From an uncultured Chloroflexus sp. (GTDB lineage Bacteria > Chloroflexota > Chloroflexia > Chloroflexales > Chloroflexaceae), in assembly GCF_937951745.1 (NCBI RefSeq), contig NZ_CALFBQ010000056.1, forward strand, positions 1-64,000: a stretch of DNA of 64,000 nucleotides. Reading direction: 5' to 3'. The notes beneath the pieces were generated by a model. It worked only from the letters and a program-made list of their open reading frames with translations. It was not told the DNA's origin and made no database searches. Made by a program: the position numbers and the translations under genes. Below, piece after piece: positions 9,170-18,823 of this stretch (position 1 is the first letter of the stretch; each line of letters begins with the position of its first letter).

Positions 9170-10423
9170 TCAGATCGTTTCGCCAGAAGGCACATCACCG
9201 GCTGGAAAATCCTCGGCGTCGCGATCGGCATTGATCACCACATTGCGTCCGATTGTTATGCCGGCCGGAATGTGGGCCGCTTTGCCGACCACTGTAATCC
9301 CCGTGTTAATCTTATCGGGCTGCTTGCGGTTCGGCACCGTCAGATCATCGCCAAAACCGAGGCGAGCGCCGGCGCCGACCACTACTTTCTTATCAACAAT
9401 CACCCGATCAAGCACCGCGCCGGGGCCGATCCACGTATCGTTCATCACCACGCTATCGCGGACAATTGCCCCCGGTGAGACATACACCCCCGGCGACAGC
9501 ACCGAATGCACGACCGTGCCGCGAATAGTGCAGCCGTTACAGATGATCGACTGCGTAACCCGCGCCTGCGGCCCGATCTTGGCTGGCGGGCGCTCTTCGC
9601 TGCGCGTGCGGATCAGCCAATTCGGGTCAAACAGATCAAACTCAAGCGAGGGATCGAGCAGTTGCATGCTCGTTTCCCAGTACGATTGGATGGTGCCGAC
9701 ATCAACCCAATAGCCCTTAAAGCGGTGAGCAAAGACCCGATCCTCAGCCACCATCGCCGGGATGACATCTTTGCCAAAATCGATGCGCGGCTTCTCAGGG
9801 CCGCCTTCCGACAGCCGCCGGATCAAGATATCGGCGTTGAAGACGTAGATCCCCATCGAAGCAAGATTGCCCTTATCACGCGCCTTAGGCTTCTCGGTGA
9901 ACTCGATCACCCGATCGTTTTCATCGGTAGTCATAATCCCAAACCGATCGGTCTCTTCAATCGGCACCTCCATCACCGCCACCGTCAGATCAGCACGCTT
10001 GCGCAAATGGGTGTCGATGATGTCGTTGTAGTTCATCTTGTAGATATGATCACCGGACAGGATCAGCACCAGATCGGCGCGGCGTTCTTGGATGTAATTC
10101 AGATTTTGATAGATCGCATCAGCCGTGCCCCGGTACCACGACTCATCGCGCCGGCCTTGATACGGCTGCAACAACCGTACCCCGCCTCGCGCCCGGTCAA
10201 GATCCCACGGCTTGCCGATCCCGATATGTTCATTGAGCGAATGGGGCCGGTATTGCGTCAATACTGCCACATCGAAAATGCCGGAATTGACGCAATTCGA
10301 GAGGGTAAAATCGATAATGCGAAACTTACCGGCGAAGGGCACTGATGGTTTCGCGCGCTTTTCTGAGAGCACACTGAGGCGCGTACCTTCGCCGCCTGCC
10401 ATGATCATCGCTATAATACGCAT
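9170..10423 (-). CDS. glgC: Glucose-1-phosphate adenylyltransferase
   Basis: A 417-residue ADP-glucose pyrophosphorylase that makes ADP-glucose from glucose-1-phosphate and ATP, the committed step of glycogen synthesis. It has an intact pyrophosphorylase loop [10 protein letters not shown] with Arg15, RAKPSVPF with Lys25, GDHIYKM, the glucose-1-phosphate-binding FTEKPKA region, and a C-terminal beta-helix ending VPSGETI. A GGGAGG ribosome site sits just before the ATG. It is the first gene of a minus-strand run and is followed by a near-identical-length paralogue lacking catalytic residues. The two probably form a mixed tetramer. Confidence 0.92.
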   Translation of the reverse strand: MRIIAMIMAGGEGTRLSVLSEKRAKPSVPFAGKFRIIDFTLSNCVNSGIFDVAVLTQYRPHSLNEHIGIGKPWDLDRARGGVRLLQPYQGRRDESWYRGTADAIYQNLNYIQERRADLVLILSGDHIYKMNYNDIIDTHLRKRADLTVAVMEVPIEETDRFGIMTTDENDRVIEFTEKPKARDKGNLASMGIYVFNADILIRRLSEGGPEKPRIDFGKDVIPAMVAEDRVFAHRFKGYWVDVGTIQSYWETSMQLLDPSLEFDLFDPNWLIRTRSEERPPAKIGPQARVTQSIICNGCTIRGTVVHSVLSPGVYVSPGAIVRDSVVMNDTWIGPGAVLDRVIVDKKVVVGAGARLGFGDDLTVPNRKQPDKINTGITVVGKAAHIPAGITIGRNVVINADRDAEDFPAGDVPSGETI

Positions 10424-10616
10424 ACGCCTCCCGTAACATTGCTAAGATCCGGCTACGCTATGGATTGTAAACCTAAGCGGACAATCGCGCAACGCGCGCT
10501 GATTGCTTAAGTTGCGAATTACCGCCTAACAATTCGCGACCATGCTCTAGACGGCTGCCAGCGGTTTGCTATCATACAGCTAATTATTAACTATCTCATG
10601 GATGCAGGAGTCTAAC

Positions 10617-11093
10617 ATGGCGGTCTACCCCTCCCCTACCCAACCGCAATCGACCGGATGGAAACGTTGGGTATTGATGGGCGTTGCGATCATCGTGCTC
10701 ACCATCGTACTCTGCTGCGGCCTGTTCGTGTTTGGCGGTTGGCGCATCTTTACCGGGGTGATGGGTGAAACACAGGCGATTGAGCAAGTGATCAAGCAGT
10801 TTATGAATACCGGAAGGCGCAACGATCCCGATACTGCGCTCGCCCTCTTCGCCGATTCAGCGCAGAGCGTCGTTTCACGCAATGATCTGGAACGGCTGTT
10901 TGCCAATCGCCAACTATTCCGTGAGGTCAGCAGCGTCTCTCTCAACAGTTTCAATATCAAGAGTGATTTAGAAGGCACAACCGCCGAGATTGCCGGCCAG
11001 TTGAACTACGCTGATGGTTCGAGCCAAGCATTTTCAGCGCGGTTGCAAAAAGAGAATGACCAATGGCGATTGATCCGGATCGATTTTCGCTAG
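10617..11093 (+). CDS. Membrane-anchored protein with a small C-terminal domain
   Basis: A 158-residue protein with a cytoplasmic head of about 17 residues, one hydrophobic segment (about 19-43, including a CC pair) and an outward domain of about 110 residues. The pattern of that domain (a helix, then sheet with FNIKSDLEGTTAEI and a terminal DQWRLIRIDFR) resembles NTF2-like or DUF4878-type folds; this is a guess by eye. The start is set by AGGAG 6 bases before the ATG at 10617. The next gene begins 25 bases downstream. Function unknown. Confidence 0.6.
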   Translation: MAVYPSPTQPQSTGWKRWVLMGVAIIVLTIVLCCGLFVFGGWRIFTGVMGETQAIEQVIKQFMNTGRRNDPDTALALFADSAQSVVSRNDLERLFANRQLFREVSSVSLNSFNIKSDLEGTTAEIAGQLNYADGSSQAFSARLQKENDQWRLIRIDFR

Positions 11094-11118
11094 TATGACC
11101 GGCATAAGGAGGCGCGCC

Positions 11119-11991
11119 ATGTTTCGTACTATTCTCGTTCCACTTGACGGCTCGCCGGTTGGCGAGGAAGCCTTGGCTGCCGCTGCCCGGCTAGCGCGTG
11201 CGGCGAATGCAACGGTGCATCTGGTGCATGTCCATTACCCCAATTCACTGACGCCAATCGTGATCGAGACGTTGCCGATCATTGATGCCGAATTGCAATC
11301 ACTTGCGACCCAGCACGAGCAGTTTTACCTCGAACAGATTGCTGCCGCGCCGGTGATGCAGGGCGTTCACACGGTAACGACCCTGCTCGAAGGCGAGATC
11401 GCCGAGACCTTAGCCGCACACGCCCAAGCGATTCAAGCTAACCTGATCGTGATGACGACCCATGGTTGGAGCGGGTTCGAACATTTTTGGTTAGGAAGCG
11501 TCGCTGAATCACTCCTACGGCTGACGCATACGCCGCTTTGGTTGATGCGACCGGGTGAACCGGCGCAACGGGCAGCCCAACCACTGCGCCGCATCCTCGT
11601 GCCGCTTGATGGTTCTACGCTATCTGAACAGGTGTTGCCGCATGCCCAAGCGTTAGCATCGCTCGATGGTGCGCGGCTGATCTTCGCGCGGGTGATGACA
11701 CGTCGCCGGCGAAGTGATGAAGCGAACGATGCTGAGCAGAAACGGCAGATTGAGGCGTATCTGCAAGAGATCGCCAGCCGGCTCGAAACCCAAGGCGTGC
11801 CCGCCGATATTGCGGTTGGCGCTGCCGAACAACCGGCGCGCGCGTTGCTCACGCTTAGCCGTGAGTTGCAGGTCGATGCGATTGCGTTGGCGACCCGCGG
11901 GCAAGGTGGTTGGCAACGAATCATGGTCGGCAGCACCGCCGATAAGGTTATCCGCGCCAGCCCGATCCCGGTTTTGGCCGTGCGTCCGTAG
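11119..11991 (+). CDS. Tandem universal stress protein (two UspA domains)
   Basis: A 290-residue protein with two UspA domains. The first starts TILVPLDGSPVGEEAL and ends near THGWSGFEHFWLGSVAE; the second starts RILVPLDGSTLSEQVL and ends ATRGQGGWQRIMVGSTADKV. Both keep the GxxG...GS loop typical of ATP-binding Usp proteins. The start at 11119 is set by AAGGAGG 7 bases before the ATG; a further ATG at 11095 lacks a ribosome site. Such proteins are cytosolic stress or energy-state factors; the partner here is unknown. A stem-loop follows at 12023. Confidence 0.85.
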   Translation: MFRTILVPLDGSPVGEEALAAAARLARAANATVHLVHVHYPNSLTPIVIETLPIIDAELQSLATQHEQFYLEQIAAAPVMQGVHTVTTLLEGEIAETLAAHAQAIQANLIVMTTHGWSGFEHFWLGSVAESLLRLTHTPLWLMRPGEPAQRAAQPLRRILVPLDGSTLSEQVLPHAQALASLDGARLIFARVMTRRRRSDEANDAEQKRQIEAYLQEIASRLETQGVPADIAVGAAEQPARALLTLSRELQVDAIALATRGQGGWQRIMVGSTADKVIRASPIPVLAVRP

Positions 11992-12022
11992 GCACCTACC
12001 GCAACGTGTCTGGAGTGTCCAA

Positions 12023-12046
12023 AGGGGCATACAGCAGGATGCCCCT
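12023..12046. terminator. Terminator-like stem-loop
   Basis: AGGGGCAT and ATGCCCCT form a perfect 8-bp stem with an 8-base loop, followed by CTGTTCTT. It lies between the convergent stress-protein and MOSC genes and could serve both. Confidence 0.65.
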
Positions 12047-12060
12047 CTGTTCTTCCCATA

Positions 12061-12549
12061 TCATTCGGCCCGCAGGTGAATCACCGGATCACCCACACGC
12101 ACCTCGCCTTCGCTGATCACCCGCGCATAGAGCCGGCTCCAGCCGGGAAAGAGACGCTGACTGATCCGACTAAACCAACCGCGTTGAAACGAACCGGCGA
12201 TCGTGTTGCAGGGGGTGGTGTAGTCGGTAAGTTCGAGTTCAACCCATGAACCGATTAGCAAGCGGTCGCCGATTGCCAGTTGATCCCAATCAAGACCGAT
12301 AATGGTCAGATTCTCACCGGTTGTACCCGGCGCAATGGGGTGGCCTTCCGCTTGCAACGCTGCAATCCGCTCGACGGAATAGAGCGAGACGGCGCGGCGC
12401 GGCCCGCCGTGATGTTCACGGTCGCGTTGGTAATCGCCGCGCACACCATCGATTGTGATCTCGGCAGCAGGCACCGAATACTTCGGTACACCACCGGTGG
12501 GGTTGACATTAATGGATGCTACTTTCCCCTGATTGCCCTCTGATTTCAT
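12061..12549 (-). CDS. MOSC-domain protein
   Basis: A 162-residue single-domain MOSC protein. The motifs HHGGPRRAVSLYS, APGTTGENLTI and the conserved cysteine in TTPCNTI match the molybdenum-cofactor sulfurase C-terminal family. Relatives carry a pyranopterin-bound or cysteine-bound sulfur and handle molybdenum cofactor or reduce hydroxylated substrates (YiiM, mARC-like). The substrate cannot be told from sequence. It is a lone gene with an AAGAGG site before the ATG. Confidence 0.8.
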   Translation of the reverse strand: MKSEGNQGKVASINVNPTGGVPKYSVPAAEITIDGVRGDYQRDREHHGGPRRAVSLYSVERIAALQAEGHPIAPGTTGENLTIIGLDWDQLAIGDRLLIGSWVELELTDYTTPCNTIAGSFQRGWFSRISQRLFPGWSRLYARVISEGEVRVGDPVIHLRAE

Positions 12550-12643
12550 GGCATTTACCTCTTCTCAAGCCAGTTGCTATCGGCTATTATATCAAGATTA
12601 CAACCCTATTCTGCGCCAACGGTTTGTCGGCTAAGGAAATGCC

Positions 12644-13804
12644 ATGGAACCTTTCAAGAAACCAACCCAAACAGCCGCTCCTACCGTTCGCGAAACAAAA
12701 GTTATCGGACAACCTGAATTACTCGAACCAGCGCTGTCTGCCCCCCATCATACCCGTTGGCGCATGATGATATACCGCGTAGGATATGCGCTTACTGGCC
12801 TCCTCGCCTTCGTGCTGGCGCTCGAATTGCTCAAACGCGGCGCTGCTGGCTACGGGAGGATATTGATCGCGTGGCTTGATATTTCGTCAACAGCTAATGC
12901 CCTCGGCTTTGGCTGGCTGCTGGCCTATATCTTTCTAAGCGGTTCACCGGTTGCCGCCGTCGCGGTAGCGTTTTTTGCCTCAGGCACAATCGACGGCTTA
13001 CAAACCTTTACGATGATTACCGGTTCGCGGCTAGGGGCTTCGTTCATTGTGCTCTTTGTCGGCTTTCTCTACCACCTGCGCGGCCACCGCCGCGCGGCGA
13101 GCGTTTCTATCGGCGTACTGGCGTTATTAACAACCGCCGCGATCTATCTACCGGCACTAGCGCTGGGGTACTGGCTACTTAGCTCGCAACTCGTCGGCGT
13201 GATCTCGGCGAGTGCTACTAGCCCGCTTAGCTCGGTGATCGACCTCGTCGTCGATCCACTCGTTGCCATCTTGGCCAGCATCTTGCCCGAATGGACACTT
13301 CTGATCGTAGGCGCACTAGGACTGCTCGGCGCATTTAGCCTGCTTGACCGCGCTATTCCCGACATTCCCGGCGGGCAGTCGGTATTCGGCAAAGCCGGCC
13401 AGTTGCTCTATCGGCCATGGGCGATGTTTCTGCTCGGTGCTGCCATTACTTCCTTTACACTCTCGGTATCGGTATCGTTATCGATGCTGGTACCGCTCAC
13501 GGTGCGCGGCATCATTCGGCGCGAGAATGCCTTGCCCTACATTATGGGCGCGAATATCACCACCTTTATCGACACACTGGTGGCGGCCCTGATTGTCGGC
13601 GGTGCAGCAGCGTTCACCATTGTGCTGGTTGAGATGCTCTGCGTCGCGTTTTTCTCGCTATTGGCCTTACTCTTCTTCTACCGACTCTTTGCCCACGCAT
13701 TGCTCGGCTTACAAGAATTTATCGTTAGTTCTACGCCACGCCTGATTGGCTTCCTCGGCCTGATGCTGATTGTACCGATCTGGTTACTCTTCGTAAGGTG
13801 GTAA
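12644..13804 (+). CDS. Na/Pi-cotransporter-like membrane protein
   Basis: A 386-residue membrane protein with an N-terminal cytoplasmic tail of about 45 residues and eight or nine hydrophobic segments. Two similar half-sites, LSGSPVAAVAVAFFASG with TGSRLGASF (near 105-140) and SVSLSMLVPLTVRG with MGANITTFIDTLVAAL (near 280-315), resemble the duplicated GSS / GANIGTT motifs of the Na/Pi-cotransporter II family. The exact serines and threonines differ from the consensus, so the transported ion is uncertain. The stop lies 8 bases before a Usp-like gene, which suggests joint expression. Confidence 0.65.
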   Translation: MEPFKKPTQTAAPTVRETKVIGQPELLEPALSAPHHTRWRMMIYRVGYALTGLLAFVLALELLKRGAAGYGRILIAWLDISSTANALGFGWLLAYIFLSGSPVAAVAVAFFASGTIDGLQTFTMITGSRLGASFIVLFVGFLYHLRGHRRAASVSIGVLALLTTAAIYLPALALGYWLLSSQLVGVISASATSPLSSVIDLVVDPLVAILASILPEWTLLIVGALGLLGAFSLLDRAIPDIPGGQSVFGKAGQLLYRPWAMFLLGAAITSFTLSVSVSLSMLVPLTVRGIIRRENALPYIMGANITTFIDTLVAALIVGGAAAFTIVLVEMLCVAFFSLLALLFFYRLFAHALLGLQEFIVSSTPRLIGFLGLMLIVPIWLLFVRW

Positions 13805-13812
13805 CAGCAACT

Positions 13813-14634
13813 ATGCATCTTGCGCTCTACGTTGGCAATAGCTTACAACGGGCCGATCTGATCACGTTTGCAGCGCCGCTCATTACGACATTAGCGCAAC
13901 GATTAACCCTTATTGCGCGGGCTGACGAGGCAGCAATGCTTGATGATGCGATCGGCCACTTCCAGCCCAGCCCAGCAATTCATATCCGCCGCTGGAGTCA
14001 AGAGCACTCCTTTGCTGCTGCGATCCTCACTGCCGTCCAAGCTGAACAACCTGATCTTGTCATCGTGCCGGCCTTTACCGCACGCGCAACACCAATGAAC
14101 TGGCCAAGACGGCAACTCGAGTTCACTATGCTGGGTTCACTGCCAATCCCGTTTCTACGTGTGCAAGGTCGAATAAGTCCCATCCGTCGGATCGTGATCG
14201 CCAGCGCCGGTGGCAAGCAATCGCTCGGTTGTGTACCGCTAGTCAGCCAACTTGCCCGCGCTTGCCAAGCTGAGGTGACCATCCTGCACGTCGCCTCCCA
14301 AGAACCCGTCTACTTCGACAGCTTCACCCAGCAATCGCCCCTTGATGAATCAATTGCAAGTGTGTTACAGCAATTGGCGGCAACTTTTAACGATCTAGGG
14401 GTAAGAACTCGCTTGCAAGTGGCACGCGGTCTGGTCGAAGACACCGTATTAGCCGAATGCAAATACCACGACGTATTGGTCATCGGCAGCCATCAGGTCA
14501 CGTTCGATGACCAAACACCGACAGAAAGCTGGCTACGCGCACTTCAACGCTTATCACTGCAAGATGTTACCCGCGACTTGCTTGATCGTAGTCCAATTCC
14601 GGTGTTAGTTATCCAGCGGCAACAATCGTTGTAG
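13813..14634 (+). CDS. Usp-like protein coupled to the Na/Pi-type transporter
   Basis: A 273-residue protein that looks like two diverged UspA domains. The second half (RRIVIASAGGKQS, VTILHVASQEP, VLVIGSHQV, SPIPVLVIQ) is the clearer one; the first half is weak. It lacks the glycine-rich ATP loop seen in the tandem Usp at 11119. I place the start at the ATG at 13813, with AAGGTGG about 11 bases upstream; a GTG at 13798 overlapping the preceding gene is an alternative. Position suggests a cytosolic regulator of the transporter. Confidence 0.6.
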   Translation: MHLALYVGNSLQRADLITFAAPLITTLAQRLTLIARADEAAMLDDAIGHFQPSPAIHIRRWSQEHSFAAAILTAVQAEQPDLVIVPAFTARATPMNWPRRQLEFTMLGSLPIPFLRVQGRISPIRRIVIASAGGKQSLGCVPLVSQLARACQAEVTILHVASQEPVYFDSFTQQSPLDESIASVLQQLAATFNDLGVRTRLQVARGLVEDTVLAECKYHDVLVIGSHQVTFDDQTPTESWLRALQRLSLQDVTRDLLDRSPIPVLVIQRQQSL

Positions 14635-14697
14635 TTTCTCTCTCAGTATTTGCAACGAATACCTTTATAATCAATTTCATCTCTCATGTAACAATGG

Positions 14698-14703
14698 TAT
14701 AAT
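14698..14703 (+). promoter_or_regulatory. Putative extended -10 element of the propionate-CoA ligase gene
   Basis: TGGTATAAT (TATAAT at 14698-14703) lies about 60 bases before the GTG start. The -35 region is poor. A second TATAAT at 14666-14671 could also act. Confidence 0.45.
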
Positions 14704-14760
14704 AAGTCAATCATTTGTCTCCCTTGCATAGGATGCGTACACTCGCAGAGGAGGATCGCT

Positions 14761-16659
14761 GTGGGCTACGAAGCCATCTATCGCCGATCGATCGAAGACC
14801 CCGAAGGATACTGGGCTGAATTCGCCGCTGAATTGCACTGGTTTAAGCCATGGGATAAAGTGCTCGACAACAGCAATGCCCCATTCACACGCTGGTTTGT
14901 TGGTGGTGAGACGAACCTCTGCTACAACGCCGTTGATCGCCATGCCCTCGGCGGCAAACGCGGGCAGGCCGCTATCATCTGGGAAAGCGCCGAGACCGGG
15001 CAATCGCGCACGCTCACATACTTTGAGCTATACCGTGAAGTAAACCGCTTGGCCGGTCTGTTCCACAACCTCGGCGTGCGCAAAGGCGATCGGGTGATCA
15101 TCTACATGCCGATGGTGCCCGAAGCGATCTTTGCGATGCTTGCTTGTGTGCGCATTGGCGCCATCCACTCGGTGGTCTTCGGCGGTTTCTCGGTCACGTC
15201 GCTTGCCTCACGGATCGATGACGCCGAACCGGTGTTGATCGTCACCGCCGATGCTGGCATGCGCAAGGGCCAGCCGGTGCCCCTAAAAGAGGTAGTTGAC
15301 AAGGCGCTCGACGAAGCCAATACCGATAGCGTGCGCGATGTGCTCGTGCTCAACCGCGGGATCATCCCGGTCGAATTGAAGAAGGGGCGTGATCTCGATT
15401 GGTACGAGCAGCTCGCCAAACGCGGCGAGCGGTACATCGAGCCGGCCCGCATGGCCAGCACCGATCCTTCGTACATCCTTTACACCTCCGGCACCACCGG
15501 CAAGCCCAAGGGAGTGGTGCGTGATACTGGCGGCTATATGGTGGCGCTCTACGCCAGCATGAGCACTATCTACAACTGCGGCGACGGCGATGTCTTCTGG
15601 AGCACGAGCGACATCGGTTGGGTGGTCGGCCACTCGTACATCGTCTACGCGCCCTTGCTTAAAGGCGTACCCACCGTGGTCTACGAAGGCCGGCCCGACC
15701 ACCCCGATCCCGGCGTCTGGTGGCGGGTGATCGAGAAGTACGGCGTCACCCACGTCTTCACCGCACCGACAGCGCTGCGCGCGCTGCGCAAGTTCCCCGC
15801 GCAGTGGATGCGCGACGCCGACATTAGCTCGCTCAAGATTCTGTACGCTGCTGGCGAACCGCTCGATGCGCCGACCTACGAGTGGGCAACGCAAGCGCTC
15901 GGCGTGCCGGTAATCGATCACTACTGGCAGACCGAGAGCGGCTGGCCGATGGTGACCAACCCGGTTGGTGTCGAGCTGCTGCCAATCAAGCCCGGCTCGC
16001 CGACCAAGCCGGCCTTCGGCCATCGCCTCGAAGTGGTTGACGCTGACGGTAACCGGGTGCCTCCCGGCGAGAAGGGTTTTCTCGTCGAGCATGGCCCGCT
16101 GCCTCCCGGCACGCTGCTCACGCTGTGGAACGACGACGAACGGTTTGTGAAGGGCTATTGGAGCCATTTCAAAGACAAGCTGCTCTATATGACCGGCGAC
16201 TACGCGATCCAAGATGAAGATGGCTATCTATTCATGCTGGGTCGGGCCGATGAAGTGCTAAATGTCAGTGGTCACCGCCTTGGTACACGCGAGATCGAAG
16301 AGGTGGTCTCGGCACACCCCGCTGTGGCCGAAGCGAGCGTGATCGGCGTGCGCGATGAGCTGAAGGGTGAAGATGTGCTCGTTGTCGCAGTGCTTAAACA
16401 ACACATCACGCCCCAAATGCAAGACGATATCGCGAATGAAATCCGGCAACTGGTGCGTGAGCGGATCGGCCCTATCGCGACGCCGAAAGCCGTCCACTTC
16501 GTCAGTATGCTGCCCAAGACGCGATCGGGCAAGATCATGCGCCGCGTGATCCGGGCTGTGTATCAAGGCGATAATATTGGCGACCTGAGCACGATCGAAG
16601 ACGATGCCACGGTCGATATGGTGCGCGAAGCGATCGAGTTGCTGCGCGGTGATCTCTAG
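14761..16659 (+). CDS. prpE: Propionate-CoA ligase (PrpE-type, AMP-forming)
   Basis: A 632-residue acyl-adenylate-forming enzyme. It has YTSGTTGKPKGVVRDTGGY (adenylation loop; the V-R-D-x-G-G-Y tail is PrpE-like rather than acetate-like), TSDIGWVVGHSYIVYAPLL, HYWQTESGWP, the MTGD and GRADEVLNVSGHR hinge, and the C-terminal LPKTRSGKIMRR lysine loop. It should make propionyl-CoA (possibly also acrylyl-CoA) from the acid, ATP and CoA. The start is GTG at 14761, set by GGAGG 5 bases before it. It lies directly upstream of acs but that gene has its own promoter. Assignment rests on motif style; substrate range is inferred. Confidence 0.82.
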   Translation: MGYEAIYRRSIEDPEGYWAEFAAELHWFKPWDKVLDNSNAPFTRWFVGGETNLCYNAVDRHALGGKRGQAAIIWESAETGQSRTLTYFELYREVNRLAGLFHNLGVRKGDRVIIYMPMVPEAIFAMLACVRIGAIHSVVFGGFSVTSLASRIDDAEPVLIVTADAGMRKGQPVPLKEVVDKALDEANTDSVRDVLVLNRGIIPVELKKGRDLDWYEQLAKRGERYIEPARMASTDPSYILYTSGTTGKPKGVVRDTGGYMVALYASMSTIYNCGDGDVFWSTSDIGWVVGHSYIVYAPLLKGVPTVVYEGRPDHPDPGVWWRVIEKYGVTHVFTAPTALRALRKFPAQWMRDADISSLKILYAAGEPLDAPTYEWATQALGVPVIDHYWQTESGWPMVTNPVGVELLPIKPGSPTKPAFGHRLEVVDADGNRVPPGEKGFLVEHGPLPPGTLLTLWNDDERFVKGYWSHFKDKLLYMTGDYAIQDEDGYLFMLGRADEVLNVSGHRLGTREIEEVVSAHPAVAEASVIGVRDELKGEDVLVVAVLKQHITPQMQDDIANEIRQLVRERIGPIATPKAVHFVSMLPKTRSGKIMRRVIRAVYQGDNIGDLSTIEDDATVDMVREAIELLRGDL

Positions 16660-16664
16660 TCGCT

Positions 16665-16701
16665 ATGGCGCGCCACTTAGCAGCGCATTGCATGGCGCGC
16701 C
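16665..16701. terminator. Terminator-like inverted repeat after prpE
   Basis: ATGGCGCGCC occurs at 16665-16674 and again at 16692-16701. The GGCGCGCC cores are self-complementary and can pair as an 8-bp G+C stem around a 17-base loop. It separates prpE from acs. Confidence 0.45.
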
Positions 16702-16788
16702 CGTGCCATGATTGTGCAAAACTTTACCGGATCTTTAATCTCTGCTCACAATTGTTCGCTATCGTGAAAATATCCACATAGCATTGGT

Positions 16789-16818
16789 TTGACATACCGG
16801 CGCGGCAACGCCTATAAT
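16789..16818 (+). promoter_or_regulatory. Strong promoter of acs
   Basis: Perfect TTGACA at 16789-16794 and perfect TATAAT at 16813-16818, separated by 18 bases. The predicted leader is about 50 bases, ending in AAGGAGGT (16863-16870) before the ATG. Confidence 0.85.
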
Positions 16819-16877
16819 CGTTGTATCCGCTGTGACAACCTATAGCCGCGCAGACACGCAACAAGGAGGTTCGACTC

Positions 16878-18812
16878 ATGACCGAGACCCGCGATGTGGC
16901 GCTGCCCGACACCAGCGAGATGTACTATCCCGATCCGGCGCTGGTTGAGCAATCGAACGTGATGGCCTACGCCCGTAAGAAAGGCTTAAGTTCCTACGAT
17001 GAACTCTACCAGTGGACGATCTCCCACCGCGAGGAATTCTGGGCTGATATGGCGAGTGAATTGGAGTGGTACCAGCCGTGGGAGAAGGTAATCGACGACA
17101 GCAATAAGCCTTTCTACAAGTGGTTTGTCGGCGGCAAGACCAATATCGTTCATAACGCGATCGACCGCCACCTCAAGACATGGCGCAAGAACAAGCTGGC
17201 CCTGATTTGGGAAGGAGAGGATGGTAGCCAGCGTACCTATTCTTACTACCAGCTCAATTATGAAGTGTCGCGGATTGCCAACGTGCTGAAGAGCATGGGG
17301 GTGAAGAAGGGCGATATTGTCACCATTTACATGCCCCGCATCCCTGAGCTGATGTTTAGTATGTTGGCCTGCGCCAAGATCGGCGCGGCTCATAGCGTGG
17401 TCTACGGCGGCTTTTCGGAAGCGGCCCTTGCCGATCGCTTGGCCGACGCTAAGAGCAAGGTGTTGATCACCGCCGACGGCGGCTATATGCGCGGCAAGGT
17501 GGTCGAGCTGAAGAAGATTGTCAACGAGGCGCTGGCCCGTACTCCCACCGTGCAAACCTGTCTCGTCTTCCGCCACACCAACCATGGCGTACCGATGGAG
17601 CAGGGCCGCGACTTCTGGATGCACGATCTGCTTGGTCTGCCGATCGCGAATGGTTACTGCCCCACCGAGCAGATGGACGCCGAGGATATGCTGTTTATCC
17701 TCTACACCTCCGGTACCACCGGCAAGCCCAAGGGTGTGGTGCATACCCACGGCGGCTATATGGTCGGTACCTATACCACACTCAAGTTTGTCTTCGACAT
17801 CAAAGATGAAGATCGCTACTGGTGCGCCGCTGACCCCGGCTGGATTACCGGCCACTCGTTTATCGTCTACGCACCGTTGATCAATGGCGCTACTTCGTTT
17901 ATGTACGAGGGCGCTCCCAATTATCCCTACCCCGATCGCTGGTGGAGTATGGTCGCCAAGCACGGGATTACGATTCTCTACACCGCGCCGACCGCAATCC
18001 GCGGTCTGATGCGCTTTGGCGACCTCTGGCCCTCGCGTCACGATCTCAGCACGTTGCGCCTGCTCGGTTCGGTTGGCGAACCGATTAATCCCGAAGCGTG
18101 GAAATGGTTCTACGAGAAGATCGGCCATAACCGCTGCCCAATCATGGATACGTGGTGGCAGACCGAGACCGGCCACTTTATGATTACGCCGACCCCGGCG
18201 GTACCGCTCAAACCCGGTTCGGCTACCCGTCCGTTCCTCGGTATCGAGGTTGATGTGGTGCATGAAGATGGCACCCCTTGCGCGCCGGATGAAGACGGTT
18301 TGCTGGTGATCAAGACACCATGGCCGGGGATGATGCGCACAATCCTCTACGATCCGCAACGTTACGTTGAGGGGTACTGGCAGAAGGTACCGCCGTACTA
18401 TGCTGCCGGCGACAGCGCACGCAAAGACAAAGATGGCTACATCTGGGTCATCGGACGGCTCGATGACGTGATCAAGGTGTCGGGCTACCGCCTTGGCACC
18501 GCCGAAGTTGAGAGTGCATTGGTCAGCCACCCGGCAGTGGCCGAAGCTGCCGCGATAGGCTTACCGCACGAAGTGAAGGGTAACGCGATCCACGCCTTCG
18601 TTATCCTACGCACCGGCTTCGAGCCGAGCCACGATCTGGAAGAGAAGCTGCGCGCTCACGTCGGCCACGAGCTTGGCCCGATTGCCCGCCCCGACTCGAT
18701 TACGTTTGTCACCTCACTGCCCAAGACGCGGTCGGGCAAGATTATGCGTCGTGTGCTACGCGCCCGCGCGTTGGGGCTGCCCGAAGGCGATGTGTCTACG
18801 TTGGAAGAGTAA
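16878..18812 (+). CDS. acs: Acetyl-CoA synthetase
   Basis: A 644-residue AMP-forming acetate-CoA ligase of normal family length. Motifs are YTSGTTGKPKGVVHTHGGY, DPGWITGHSFIVYAPL, TWWQTETG (the tryptophan that limits the acyl pocket to acetate), GRLDDVIKVSGYR and the C-terminal LPKTRSGKIMRR, whose SGK lysine is catalytic and is the known acetylation site in Acs proteins. The start has an AAGGAGGT ribosome site 7 bases upstream. It lets the cell assimilate acetate; with the adjacent propionate ligase it forms a short-chain fatty acid uptake pair. A strong terminator follows. Confidence 0.93.
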   Translation: MTETRDVALPDTSEMYYPDPALVEQSNVMAYARKKGLSSYDELYQWTISHREEFWADMASELEWYQPWEKVIDDSNKPFYKWFVGGKTNIVHNAIDRHLKTWRKNKLALIWEGEDGSQRTYSYYQLNYEVSRIANVLKSMGVKKGDIVTIYMPRIPELMFSMLACAKIGAAHSVVYGGFSEAALADRLADAKSKVLITADGGYMRGKVVELKKIVNEALARTPTVQTCLVFRHTNHGVPMEQGRDFWMHDLLGLPIANGYCPTEQMDAEDMLFILYTSGTTGKPKGVVHTHGGYMVGTYTTLKFVFDIKDEDRYWCAADPGWITGHSFIVYAPLINGATSFMYEGAPNYPYPDRWWSMVAKHGITILYTAPTAIRGLMRFGDLWPSRHDLSTLRLLGSVGEPINPEAWKWFYEKIGHNRCPIMDTWWQTETGHFMITPTPAVPLKPGSATRPFLGIEVDVVHEDGTPCAPDEDGLLVIKTPWPGMMRTILYDPQRYVEGYWQKVPPYYAAGDSARKDKDGYIWVIGRLDDVIKVSGYRLGTAEVESALVSHPAVAEAAAIGLPHEVKGNAIHAFVILRTGFEPSHDLEEKLRAHVGHELGPIARPDSITFVTSLPKTRSGKIMRRVLRARALGLPEGDVSTLEE

Positions 18813-18823
18813 TACGAAATACC

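Noticed and set aside
9170-10423. Annotation of both GlgC genes as redundant enzymes
   Set aside because: The downstream copy lacks the catalytic arginine and lysine, so equal function is unlikely.
16986-18530. A 514-codon open frame on the strand opposite acs
   Set aside because: It is antisense to a clear acetyl-CoA synthetase, has no recognisable motif or ribosome site, and arises from G+C-rich codon use.
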